The notes under the pieces: generated by a model
Database searches by the model: none
Seen by the model: only the letters and a program-made list of their open reading frames with translations
Told to the model about the DNA's origin: nothing
Shown: piece by piece, positions 51,454-60,004 of the stretch
Layout of the letters: every line of letters begins with the position of its first letter
Position numbering within the stretch: position 1 is the first letter of the stretch
Translations under genes and position numbers: made by a program
Source of the DNA: Bradyrhizobium sp. cir1
GTDB lineage: Bacteria; Pseudomonadota; Alphaproteobacteria; Rhizobiales; Xanthobacteraceae
Assembly (NCBI RefSeq): GCF_014198245.1
Contig: NZ_JACIHE010000028.1
Coordinates: 1-64,000 of the forward strand
Direction of reading: 5' to 3'
DNA: 64,000 bases

Positions 51454-52578
51454 CTACTTCGCCGCCTTCCATTCCTTCGTCACCGCGGCGATCTCCGCCG
51501 CTTCCGGCTCCCGCACCGCCGACGGCGTCCGCGAGAATCTCGGCGCCGGTGCCGGCTGCTTCACGCCGTGGCGTTCGACGAAGACGTTGCGGGCGACCAT
51601 GTGCGGATGCTCGGTGGCTTCCGACATGGTCAGCACCGGCGCGAAGCAGATGTCGGTGCCTTCCATGATCTTGCACCAGTCCTCGCGCGTCTTGCTCTTG
51701 AACACCGCCTTCAGCTTCTCCTTCAGCGCCGGCCAGGCCTTGCGCTCCATCTGCGCGTCGAAATCCGCATCCGTCAGCCCCGCATGCTCGCGCAGCAGCG
51801 CGTAGAACTGCGGCTCGATCGAGCCGATCGAGACGAAATGGCCGCAGGCGCATTCATAGACGCCGTAGAAATGCGCGCCGCCGTCGAGGAAGTTCTGGTT
51901 GCGCCCCTCGGTCCAGCGGCCGATCGTGGTCATGTCGAAGAAGAACGACATCAGCGAGGCCGCGCCGTCGCACATCGCGGCGTCGACCACCTGGCCCTTG
52001 CCGGACTTCTGCGCTTCCAGCAATGCTGCGAGCACGCCGACGACGAGATAGAGCGCGCCGCCGCCGAAATCACCGACCAGGTTGAGCGGCGGCACCGGCG
52101 CTTCCTTGGTGCCGATCGCGGCGAGCGCGCCGGTGATGGAGATGTAGTTGATGTCGTGGCCGGCGGCGTTCGCGAGCGGGCCTTCCTGGCCCCAGCCGGT
52201 CATGCGGCCGTAGACCAGCTTTGGATTGCGCGCGAGCGCCACGTCAGGGCCGAGCCCGAGCCGCTCCATCACGCCGGGACGAAAGCCTTCGACCAGCGCA
52301 TCGGCGCTGGCGAGCAGGTCGAGCACCTCTGCGATCGCCGCCTTGTCCTTGAGGTCGAGCTCGATCACCTTGCGGCCGCGGCCCGCGACCGACTTCATGC
52401 TCTTCTTCGCGCCGACGCGGTCGAGCGTGACGACGTCGGCGCCCATGTCGGCCAGCATCATGCAGGCGAACGGGCCGGGGCCGATGCCCGCGAATTCGAC
52501 GATGCGGAAGCCCGAGAGCGGGCCGGAGGTGCGGACGGACGAGCCTTCTGATTTTTCTTGGGCGGGTTTATCGAGCAC
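51454..52578 (-). CDS. CaiB/BaiF family CoA-transferase or alpha-methylacyl-CoA racemase
   Basis: 374 aa family III CoA transferase fold. FAGIGPGPFACMMLADMGADV near the N-terminus is typical of the family. GHDINYISITGAL and VGDFGGGALYL carry the His and Asp used by alpha-methylacyl-CoA racemase, which favours racemisation of 2-methyl-branched acyl-CoA. GTG start at 52578 after CGAGGAAA. An operator-like palindrome lies 74 bases upstream. The next gene upstream (coxM) is on the same strand but is closed off by a terminator. Confidence 0.88.
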   Translation of the reverse strand: MLDKPAQEKSEGSSVRTSGPLSGFRIVEFAGIGPGPFACMMLADMGADVVTLDRVGAKKSMKSVAGRGRKVIELDLKDKAAIAEVLDLLASADALVEGFRPGVMERLGLGPDVALARNPKLVYGRMTGWGQEGPLANAAGHDINYISITGALAAIGTKEAPVPPLNLVGDFGGGALYLVVGVLAALLEAQKSGKGQVVDAAMCDGAASLMSFFFDMTTIGRWTEGRNQNFLDGGAHFYGVYECACGHFVSIGSIEPQFYALLREHAGLTDADFDAQMERKAWPALKEKLKAVFKSKTREDWCKIMEGTDICFAPVLTMSEATEHPHMVARNVFVERHGVKQPAPAPRFSRTPSAVREPEAAEIAAVTKEWKAAK

Positions 52579-52651
52579 GTTGTTGTTTCCTCGGGTCGCG
52601 GGCGAATGCCGGTGATCCGGCCAGCGCCTCTGACGTTGCTCTTGGTGGCGA

Positions 52652-52669
52652 GTTAATCGGCTGATTAAC
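52652..52669. promoter_or_regulatory. TetR-like operator candidate upstream of the CoA-racemase gene
   Basis: GTTAATC-GGCT-GATTAAC, perfect 7-bp arms, form and length usual for TetR-family sites. It lies in the presumed promoter of the gene starting at 52578. No TetR gene is in the window. Confidence 0.6.
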
Positions 52670-52718
52670 TTTTCTCGCCTTCACGCCAGCGAGGCAAGCG
52701 GTTTTCATGCCGCATGGC

Positions 52719-52753
52719 CAAATAAAAGCGGCGCGCACCGAAGTGCGCGCCGC
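52719..52753 (-). terminator. Terminator of the cox operon
   Basis: On the minus strand GCGGCGCGCAC, loop TTCG, GTGCGCGCCGC, then TTTTATTT. An 11-bp perfect stem with a UUCG loop about 84 bases after the coxM stop. Confidence 0.88.
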
Positions 52754-52790
52754 GGAAAATTTGCGTCGAGGCGCTGGAGCGCTCTATTCG

Positions 52791-52837
52791 AGCATGATCT
52801 TGCCGGAAAACCGCTTCACACTTTTCCGGATCATGCT
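52791..52837. repeat. AGCATGATC...GATCATGCT repeat, inverse copy
   Basis: Inverse copy of the 34821-34866 element, abutting the coxM stop codon. Confidence 0.75.
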
Positions 52838-53637
52838 CAGCCCGCAGCAGCCACCGCACGCTGCGCCATCACCTTGACGAGGTTGGCCCGGTACTCCGAC
52901 GTGCCGTGGATATCGGACAGAAGTCCGCTCGCCGGAATGCTGACGCCGTCGATCGCCGAAGGCGACCAGTTCGCCTTGAGGGCGGTTTCGATGGCGCCAA
53001 CCCGCATCACGCCGCTTTGTGACGCGCCGGTCACGGCCACGCGAACGTCGCCCGACTTGGTCTGGGCAACGAACACGCCGGTGAGTGCAAAGCGCGAGGC
53101 GGGATGTGGGAATTTTGCGTAGCCCGCTTTCGCCGGAATCGGGAACGAGACGGCGGTGATGATCTCGCCGTCCTCGAGTGCCGTCGAGAACAGGCCTTTG
53201 AAGTAGTCGTCCGCGGCAATCGAGCGCTTGTTGGTCTTGATCGTCGCGCCCAGCGCCAGCGTCGCGGCCGGATAGTCCGCGGCGGGGTCGTTGTTGGCCA
53301 GCGAGCCGCCGATCGTGCCGCGATAGCGCACGGCGGGATCGCCGATCAGCGAGGCCAGATAGGCGAGCGCGGGAATCGCCTTCTTCGCGGCGTCGCTGGT
53401 CGCCACATCGTAATGCGGCGTGGCGGCCTTGATCGTCAGCGTGTCGCCGGAGGCCTCGACGCCGATCATGTCCTTGATCTTGCCAAGGTCGATGACGTCG
53501 GACGGGCTGGCGAGCCGTTGCTTCATGACAGGCAGCAGCGTCTGCCCGCCAGCGAGGAATTTGGCTTCGCTGCTCTTGCCGAAGAGGTTGGCGGCCTCGT
53601 CGACCGAGGAGGCGCGATGATAGGTGGTCTGGTACAT
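52837..53637 (-). CDS. coxM: CO dehydrogenase-like medium (FAD) subunit
   Basis: 266 aa FAD-binding subunit of the xanthine-oxidase family. FAD motifs ANLFGKSSEAKFLAGGQTLLPVMK and RYRGTIGGSLANNDPAADYPA. It carries electrons from the Fe-S subunit to a quinone or other acceptor. It starts 16 bases after the coxL stop with AGAGGAGG before the ATG. Third gene of a coxS-coxL-coxM operon. Confidence 0.93.
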   Translation of the reverse strand: MYQTTYHRASSVDEAANLFGKSSEAKFLAGGQTLLPVMKQRLASPSDVIDLGKIKDMIGVEASGDTLTIKAATPHYDVATSDAAKKAIPALAYLASLIGDPAVRYRGTIGGSLANNDPAADYPAATLALGATIKTNKRSIAADDYFKGLFSTALEDGEIITAVSFPIPAKAGYAKFPHPASRFALTGVFVAQTKSGDVRVAVTGASQSGVMRVGAIETALKANWSPSAIDGVSIPASGLLSDIHGTSEYRANLVKVMAQRAVAAAG

Positions 53638-53652
53638 CTTCGTTCCTCCTCT

Positions 53653-55995
53653 TTAAGCCGCGTGGATCGTGCGCCACACCCGGTCAGGGGTCGCGGGCAT
53701 TTCCAGATTGTTCTTGCCGATCGCATCCGTGATTGCGTTGATCACGGCCGCTGACGCCCCGATCGCGCCGGCCTCACCGCAACCCTTGATGCCTAGCGGA
53801 TTGCCCGGGCATAGCGTCGTGGTGTGGGACAGGTTGAAGGAGGGCACATCGTCGGCGCGCGGCATGGCGTAGTCCATGAACGAGGCCGTCACCGGCTGGC
53901 CGTTGGCATCGTAGATCGCGTGCTCCAGCAATGCCTGCCCGATGCCTTGAACCAGGCCGCCATGGACCTGACCCTCGACGATCATCGGATTGATCAGCCG
54001 GCCGAAATCGTCGGCCGCGACGAAGTTGACGAAGGAAGTCTTGCCGGTGCCGGGATCGACCTCGAGCTCGCAGATATAGGTACCGGCCGGGAAGGTGAAG
54101 TTGGTCGGGTCGTAGAAGGCGCTTTCCTTCAGGCCGGGCTCCATTCCGTCAGGCAGATTGTGCGCGGTGTACGCCGCGAGTGCGACCATCGGGAAAGCGA
54201 TGGCCTTGTCGGTGCCGGTCACCTTGAACTCGCCGTTCTCGATGACGATGTCGGCCTCCGACGCCTCCAGCGCATGCGCGGCGATCTTCTTGGCCTTGGA
54301 CTCGACCTTCTCCATGGCCTTCAGGATCGCGGTGAGGCCGACGGCCGCCGACCGCGAGCCGTAGGTGCCCATGCCGAACTGCACCTTGTCGGTGTCGCCA
54401 TGCACGATCGAGACCTGGCTGATGGGGACACCCAGGCGATCCGCGACGAGCTGGCAGAACGTCGTCTCGTGACCCTGGCCGTGGCTGTGCGAGCCCGTCA
54501 GGATCTCGATGGTGCCGACCGGATTGACCCGCACCTCGGCCGATTCCCACAGGCCGACGCCGGCGCCCAGGCTGCCGACCGCCTTCGACGGCGCAATGCC
54601 GCAGGCCTCGATGTAGCAGGACACGCCGATGCCGCGCAGCTTGCCCTGTGACTTTGCCTGGGCCTTGCGTGCGGCGAAGCCGGCATAGTCGATCGCCTTC
54701 ATCGCGGCGTCGAGCGAGGCATTAAAGTCGCCGGTGTCATAGGCCATGATCACGGGCGTCTGGTGCGGGAACTGGGTGATGAAGTTGATCCGGCGCAGCG
54801 CGGCCGGATCGACCTTCAATTGCCGCGCCGCCGTCTCCATCAGACGTTCGATCAGGTAGCTCGCCTCGGGGCGGCCCGCGCCGCGATAGGCGTCGACCGG
54901 CGTGGTGTTGGTGTAGACCCCGATCACCTCGGCATGGATCGCCGGGATGTTGTACTGGCCCGACAGCAGCGTCGCATAGAGATAGGTCGGCACCGACGAG
55001 GAGAACAGCGACATGTAGGCGCCGAAATTGGCGTAGGTCTTCACCTTGAAGCCGATGATCTTGTTGCTGGCGTCGAACGCCATCTCGGCATGGGTGACAT
55101 GGTCGCGGCCATGCGCGTCGGTGAGGAAGGCCTCGGTGCGGTCGCCGGTCCATTTCACGGGGCGGCCGACCTTCTTCGAGGCCCACAGCGTCACCATTTC
55201 TTCGGGGTAGATGAAGATCTTCGAGCCGAAGCCGCCGCCGACGTCGGGCGCGATCACGCGCAGCTTGTGCTCGGGGGCGATGTTGTAGAACGCCGACAGC
55301 ACGAGGCGGGCGACGTGAGGGTTCTGCGACGTCGTGTAGAGCGTGAAATGCTCTTCCGCCGCGTCGTATTCGGCGATCGCCGCGCGCGGCTCCATCGCGT
55401 TGGGGGCGAGGCGGTTGTTGGTGACGTCGAGCTTCACGACGTTGGCGGCCTTCGAGAAGGCGGCATTCACCGCGCCCTCGTCGCCGATCACCCAATCATA
55501 GACTTGGTTGCCGGGAGCCTCGGGATGAAGTTGCGGCGCGCCGGCCTTGATGGCGGCGTGGACGTCGGCAACCGCGGGAAGCTCCTCATAATCGACGACG
55601 ACAGCTTCCGCCGCGTCGCGCGCGAGGTTCTTGTTGTCGGCGATCACGACGGCGACGGCCTGGCCGACGAAGCGCACCGTCTCCGGCGCCATCGCCGGCC
55701 AGGCGCCCATCTTCATCGGGCTGCCGTCCTTGGAGGTGATGGCCCAGCCGCAGATGAGGTTGCCGACCTTGTCGTCGACGAGCTGCTGGCCCGTGAGCAC
55801 CGCGACCACGCCCGGTATCTTCAGCGCGGCGGAGGAGTCGATCCCCTTCACCTTGGCGTGCGCATGCGGGCTGCGGATGAAATGGGCATGGGTCATGCCC
55901 AGCAATTTGATGTCGTCCACGTACCGGCCCTTGCCGGTGATGAAACGCTTGTCTTCCTTGCGCACGACGCGCGCGCCGATGCCTTCAACACCCAT
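53653..55995 (-). CDS. coxL: Molybdopterin large subunit, form II CO dehydrogenase-like
   Basis: 780 aa molybdenum hydroxylase. The active-site loop reads AYRGAGR (residues 369-375), the form II signature, not AYxCSFR of proven CO dehydrogenases; form II enzymes often act on other substrates such as aldehydes or purines. A conserved Glu is in KGCGEAGAIGASAAV. The AYRGAGR change argues against high-affinity CO oxidation. The start at 55995 follows GGGAGGAC. It is the second gene, after coxS and before coxM. Confidence 0.95.
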   Translation of the reverse strand: MGVEGIGARVVRKEDKRFITGKGRYVDDIKLLGMTHAHFIRSPHAHAKVKGIDSSAALKIPGVVAVLTGQQLVDDKVGNLICGWAITSKDGSPMKMGAWPAMAPETVRFVGQAVAVVIADNKNLARDAAEAVVVDYEELPAVADVHAAIKAGAPQLHPEAPGNQVYDWVIGDEGAVNAAFSKAANVVKLDVTNNRLAPNAMEPRAAIAEYDAAEEHFTLYTTSQNPHVARLVLSAFYNIAPEHKLRVIAPDVGGGFGSKIFIYPEEMVTLWASKKVGRPVKWTGDRTEAFLTDAHGRDHVTHAEMAFDASNKIIGFKVKTYANFGAYMSLFSSSVPTYLYATLLSGQYNIPAIHAEVIGVYTNTTPVDAYRGAGRPEASYLIERLMETAARQLKVDPAALRRINFITQFPHQTPVIMAYDTGDFNASLDAAMKAIDYAGFAARKAQAKSQGKLRGIGVSCYIEACGIAPSKAVGSLGAGVGLWESAEVRVNPVGTIEILTGSHSHGQGHETTFCQLVADRLGVPISQVSIVHGDTDKVQFGMGTYGSRSAAVGLTAILKAMEKVESKAKKIAAHALEASEADIVIENGEFKVTGTDKAIAFPMVALAAYTAHNLPDGMEPGLKESAFYDPTNFTFPAGTYICELEVDPGTGKTSFVNFVAADDFGRLINPMIVEGQVHGGLVQGIGQALLEHAIYDANGQPVTASFMDYAMPRADDVPSFNLSHTTTLCPGNPLGIKGCGEAGAIGASAAVINAITDAIGKNNLEMPATPDRVWRTIHAA

Positions 55996-56079
55996 GTCTG
56001 GTCCTCCCGACCGGAAATTTCCTTGACCGCGCTGTCCATCGACAGCTGCGGCGGTGGTTCTGCTTTCGAGGCGCGCCGC

Positions 56080-56565
56080 TTACTCGGCCGCCTGCGAGAC
56101 CTTCATGCGGCCGGCTGCATCCAGCACGGCCTTGACGATGTTGTGGTAGCCAGTGCAGCGGCAGATATTGCCCTCGAGCTCGTGGCGGACGGTGGCCTCG
56201 TCGAGCTGTCCGCCATAGCGATGCACGATGTCGATCGCCGACATGATCATGCCCGGGGTGCAATAGCCGCACTGCAGGCCGTGATTGTCGCGGAAGGCGG
56301 CCTGCATCGGGTGCAGCTCGTCGCCCTTGGCGATGCCCTCGATGGTGGTGACGGTGGCGCCGTCGGCCTGGCCCGCCAGCATGGTGCAGGATTTCACCGC
56401 GCGGCCGTCCATGTGCACGACGCAGGCGCCACACTGGCTGGTGTCGCAGCCGACATGGGTTCCGGTCAGGTTGAGGTGATCGCGCAGCAGATGGACCAGC
56501 AGCGTGCGGTCCTCGACATCGACAGCCACGGCCTTGCCGTTCACTGTCAGTTTGACTGTAGACAC
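56080..56565 (-). CDS. coxS: CO dehydrogenase-like small (2Fe-2S) subunit
   Basis: 161 aa. Two 2Fe-2S clusters: plant-type CDTSQCGACVVHMDG and the C-terminal helical CGYCTPGM with CRCTGY. GTG start at 56565 after GGGAGGTAC. First gene of the operon; coxL starts 84 bases after it. The order S-L-M is usual for form II clusters. Confidence 0.95.
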   Translation of the reverse strand: MSTVKLTVNGKAVAVDVEDRTLLVHLLRDHLNLTGTHVGCDTSQCGACVVHMDGRAVKSCTMLAGQADGATVTTIEGIAKGDELHPMQAAFRDNHGLQCGYCTPGMIMSAIDIVHRYGGQLDEATVRHELEGNICRCTGYHNIVKAVLDAAGRMKVSQAAE

Positions 56566-57014
56566 GTGAGTACCTCCCGGATGTTTGTAGTTATTCTAAT
56601 TAGAGACAGCGCGAACGAAACTTTGCAACTGGGTTTTTGCCGACCGCGGTCATGGAAGGGTCATGGTGGCTGCCACCGCAGGCGCGATTGGTCACGACGC
56701 TCCGCGCCGCCGCGGGTGCGACGTTGCAGGGAGCTCCGGAAAGGATGGTGCTTGGTCTGTGATGGCGCGTTCGACCGCCCTGGCGCGAAACGTTCCTGGC
56801 GCGAAACTTCTCGGACGTCGGGCGCCTTGCGCGTCGTTTCTCCCTTGATGCCTCGTTCGTTGTCACGAATAGGAGCACGCGCTTACGCCCTTGTAATCGC
56901 GATCTTGGTAGTAGGTAGTGGCGAGCTAAGTCATTGATTTTACTTACGGCGATGCAGCAAACCGTTGCCGACAGGCTGCGCCGGCCGCGTGTTGCGACTC
57001 GAACAGTCCACTCC
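56566..57014. other. Upstream region of coxS, no gene
   Basis: About 450 bases with no convincing gene. The long minus-strand frame here is Arg/Ala-rich and has no ribosome site. The promoter of coxS should lie near 56570-56660, where sequence is less G+C-rich (TTCTAATTAGAGA around 56595). Confidence 0.4.
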
Positions 57015-57148
57015 GTCATTCCGGGGCCCGAGCGAAGCGAGGGAGCCCGGAATCCATCGAGCGTCAGAGTAGGTGGACGGATGGATTCCGGGCTCGCGAC
57101 CATCGGGCCGCGCTTCGCGCGGACCTGTTGGTCGCGCCCCGGAATGAC
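57015..57148. repeat. CATTCCGGGG palindromic repeat, long version
   Basis: Outer arms GTCATTCCGGGGC and GCCCCGGAATGAC with inner GGAATCCATC and GATGGATTCC. Related to 35813-35902. Confidence 0.8.
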
Positions 57149-57258
57149 ATTGAATGAATGAGACGCGGCAAGGCAGGACTAGTACTTCCTGGCGATTGAT
57201 CGCAGCCGGGCGTCCCCCTAGTCGAACCTCACAAGCAACGGCAAAAGGGGTGGAAGCG

Positions 57259-57708
57259 ATGCAGATGAACGACAGTCAGCGGATCCCGGCCTCGAAGACC
57301 ACGGTGTGGGCCGCGCTCAACGATCCCGATATTCTCAGGCGCTGCATTCCCGGCTGCCAATCGCTCGAGATGGCATCGCCGACGGAGATGACGGCGACCG
57401 TGGTGCTGAAGGTCGGTCCGGTGAAGGCGACGTTCAGCGGCAAGGTGACGCTGACCGATATCGATGCGCCCAACGGCTACCGCATCGTCGGCGAAGGCGC
57501 CGGCGGCGTCGCGGGCTTTGCCAAGGGCGGTGCGAAGGTCAGGCTGGAAGAAGAATCGCCCGACGTCACCATCCTGCACTACGAGGCCGACGCGCAGATC
57601 GGCGGCAAGCTCGCGCAGCTCGGCTCGCGGCTGATCGACTCGACGTCGCGAAAACTCGCCGCGAACTTCTTCGAAAGCTTTGCGGCGGTGGTAGCGCCAT
57701 CATCGTGA
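57259..57708 (+). CDS. coxG: CoxG-like SRPBCC protein
   Basis: 149 aa polyketide-cyclase/START-fold protein, family CO dehydrogenase subunit G (MQMNDSQRIPASKTTVWAALNDPDILRRCIPGCQSLE). It belongs with the divergent coxSLM operon and probably acts in membrane recruitment or cofactor insertion of that enzyme. The ATG at 57259 follows AAAGGGGTGG; the upstream frame runs through intergenic DNA. Confidence 0.9.
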   Translation: MQMNDSQRIPASKTTVWAALNDPDILRRCIPGCQSLEMASPTEMTATVVLKVGPVKATFSGKVTLTDIDAPNGYRIVGEGAGGVAGFAKGGAKVRLEEESPDVTILHYEADAQIGGKLAQLGSRLIDSTSRKLAANFFESFAAVVAPSS

Positions 57709-57736
57709 CCGATGCACGCGGTGCCGTCTCATCTCA

Positions 57737-57894
57737 GTCGTCGTCCCGGACAAGCGTAAGCGCATATCCGGGACCCATAACCACAGGCCGACGTGGTTAC
57801 GGGGACTCGGAGTTATCAGCCTCCGCCAAACCAAATTCTGTGGTTATGGGTCCCGGATCAGCGCTCACTTCGTTCGCTTGTCCGGGACGACGAC
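57737..57894. repeat. GTCGTCCCGGACAAGCG long palindromic repeat
   Basis: Outer arms GTCGTCGTCCCGGACAAGCG and its complement near 57875-57894, plus a perfect inner pair GGGACCCATAACCACAG and CTGTGGTTATGGGTCCC. Double-hairpin form of the 51383-51428 family. Confidence 0.85.
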
Positions 57895-58151
57895 CGAGTG
57901 CGAGGCGATATCGTCGTCCTCACACCGCTTGGTGCGTTTTGCACTGCAGATCAAGGCAAAGACGCGAGGCAGGACAACGAGATGAGCGGCGAAAGCCGCC
58001 AATGTTCTGCACTACTACCTTCCGCCTATACTAAGCGCGAAAAGGCGATGCTGTAATTTCCAGCGATGGCTCGCAGGAAAACTGCACATCACGAGCGCAG
58101 CGCGCTCAGGCGCCCAACGAGGCGTGCCCAACAACACCGCGGAGGGAATAC
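57895..58151. other. Upstream region of the PQQ dehydrogenase
   Basis: No gene found in 257 bases. Presumed promoter region, since the next gene starts after a good ribosome site, but no clear -35/-10 pair can be named. Confidence 0.4.
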
Positions 58152-59867
58152 ATGACCTTTGGAACGAAGGGCTTCTTGGCCGGCATCTCCATGATTGCGA
58201 TGCTGGCCGCCGTTACACCGGACGTTCGCGCCAACGACTCCCTGCTCAAGGCGCAATCCGACCAGAACCAGTGGGCCGTTGCCGGCCACGACTACGGCAA
58301 CACGCGCTTCAGCCCGCTCAAGCAGATCAACACCGAGAATGCCGGCAAGCTGACGCTTGCTTATTCCTTCTCGCTGGCGTCGCTGCGTTCGAACGAATCC
58401 TCACCGATCGTCGTCGGCAACACGCTCTACGTCTCGAGCTCGTGGGGTCCGAAATACGTCTATGCGCTCGATGCGGCCACCGGCGCGCGCAAATGGACCT
58501 GGGAGCCCGACATTCCCGAGGACGTGCTGCAATACGCCTGCTGCGACGTGAACAGCCGCGGTGTCTCCTATGCCGACGGCAAGATCTTCGTCGGCCGCCT
58601 CGACGGCAAGCTGACGGCGCTCGATGCCGCGACCGGCAAGGCGCTGTGGACGGCGAAGGTGGTCGACTACAAGCAGGGCTCGGTCATCACCTCGCCGCCG
58701 CTCGTCGTGCGCGACAAGGTCATCACCGGTTTCGGCGGCGGCGAATACGGCGTGCGCGGCTCGCTCCAGGCCTTCGACATCAACACCGGCAAGCAGGTGT
58801 GGCAGACCTTCACCGTTCCTTCGCCGGACGAGCCCGGTGGCGACTCCTGGAAGGGCGATTCCGCCCAGCATGGCGGCGGCGCGGCATGGCTGGTCGGCTC
58901 CTACGATCCCAAGAGCGACACGGTCTATTGGGGCACTAGCAATCCCGGCCCGTGGAACACTGCGGTGCGTTCGACCGGCGACGGCAATTTCGGCAAGCTG
59001 ACCAACCTCTACACCGCCTCGACGCTCGCGCTCGATCCCAACACCGGCAAGATCAAGTGGCATATCCAGACCACGCCGGCCGACGCCTGGGACTATGACG
59101 GCGTCAACGAAGCCGTGCTCGCGGATCTGAAGATCGGCGGCAGCACCGTTCCGACGCTGATGAAGGCGGATCGGAACGGCTACTTCTTCGTCGCCAACCG
59201 TGAGACCGGCAAGGTGCTTTCGGCGGAGAAATACGTGTTCTCCAACTGGGCCAAGAAGTGGGACGTCGCCACCATGCGCGCGGTCGAGGATCCCGACAAG
59301 CGTCCCGGGCCGAACCATCCGGCCAAGGACATCTGCCCGAACCTGATCGGAGGCAAGAACTGGCAGCCGATGTCGTTCAACCCGCAGACCGGCCTCGTCT
59401 ACATCCCGTCCAACAATGTCTGCATGGACTGGTCGGTCAGTGATGTCGCCTACAAGCGCGGCGTGTTCTATCTTGGCGCCGAATTCCCGACCAAGGAAGG
59501 CCCCGGCGGCTTCCTCGGCGAGCTCGTGGCCTGGGATCCGGTCGCGCAGAAGAAGGTCTGGTCGATCAAGGAAGACCTGCCGTTCAACGGCGGCACGCTG
59601 ACCACCGGCGGTGGCCTGGTGTTTGCAGGCAACATCCATGGCGACTTCCGCGCCATCGATGCGAAGTCCGGCAAGGTGCTGTGGAGCAAGAATCTCGGCT
59701 CCGGCATCGGCGCAGGTCCGGTGACCTATCAGGTCGATGGCAAGCAATATGTCGCCATCGTCGTCGGCCGCACGGCTGCGCTGCCTGCGTTCCTGGGCGA
59801 GGTAGGAAAGAAGATGACGGCCGCAGCTCCCGAGGGCGGTTCGCTCTTCGTGTTCTCCGTCCAGTGA
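58152..59867 (+). CDS. PQQ-dependent alcohol dehydrogenase, predicted lanthanide type
   Basis: 571 aa, exported (signal to about residue 27), eight-bladed quinoprotein propeller of the methanol/ethanol dehydrogenase class. Adjacent cysteines 130-131 (YACCDV) form the vicinal disulfide over PQQ. Metal ligands appear as Glu198 (GGGEYGVRG), Asn264 (SNPGPWN), catalytic Asp314 and Asp316 (AWDYDGVNE). The extra Asp two residues after the catalytic one marks lanthanide-dependent XoxF/PedH-type enzymes. Electrons should go to a c-type cytochrome, perhaps the fusion encoded next. A strong terminator ends the gene. Substrate is unknown. Confidence 0.93.
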   Translation: MTFGTKGFLAGISMIAMLAAVTPDVRANDSLLKAQSDQNQWAVAGHDYGNTRFSPLKQINTENAGKLTLAYSFSLASLRSNESSPIVVGNTLYVSSSWGPKYVYALDAATGARKWTWEPDIPEDVLQYACCDVNSRGVSYADGKIFVGRLDGKLTALDAATGKALWTAKVVDYKQGSVITSPPLVVRDKVITGFGGGEYGVRGSLQAFDINTGKQVWQTFTVPSPDEPGGDSWKGDSAQHGGGAAWLVGSYDPKSDTVYWGTSNPGPWNTAVRSTGDGNFGKLTNLYTASTLALDPNTGKIKWHIQTTPADAWDYDGVNEAVLADLKIGGSTVPTLMKADRNGYFFVANRETGKVLSAEKYVFSNWAKKWDVATMRAVEDPDKRPGPNHPAKDICPNLIGGKNWQPMSFNPQTGLVYIPSNNVCMDWSVSDVAYKRGVFYLGAEFPTKEGPGGFLGELVAWDPVAQKKVWSIKEDLPFNGGTLTTGGGLVFAGNIHGDFRAIDAKSGKVLWSKNLGSGIGAGPVTYQVDGKQYVAIVVGRTAALPAFLGEVGKKMTAAAPEGGSLFVFSVQ

Positions 59868-59872
59868 CCACT

Positions 59873-59915
59873 CGCGCGCGTATCCTCGAGGTGACGGATA
59901 CGCGCGCGCTTTTTT
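59873..59915 (+). terminator. Strong terminator after the PQQ dehydrogenase
   Basis: CGCGCGCGTATCC and GGATACGCGCGCG form a 13-bp perfect stem around a 10-base loop, followed by CTTTTTT. It begins 6 bases after the stop codon and would separate the dehydrogenase mRNA from the downstream cytochrome fusion. Confidence 0.92.
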
Positions 59916-60004
59916 CCAGACATTAGCTGCGGCATCGGCCGATGCCTGGTGCCGCCGCGCCTGGCTCAACAAGCTCCGGCCCAACAACGCTACGGGAGAC
60001 GAGG

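Noticed and set aside
56600..57103. 167-codon minus-strand frame upstream of coxS
   Set aside because: Arg/Ser/Thr-rich, no ribosome site, runs into a palindromic repeat; not supported as a gene.
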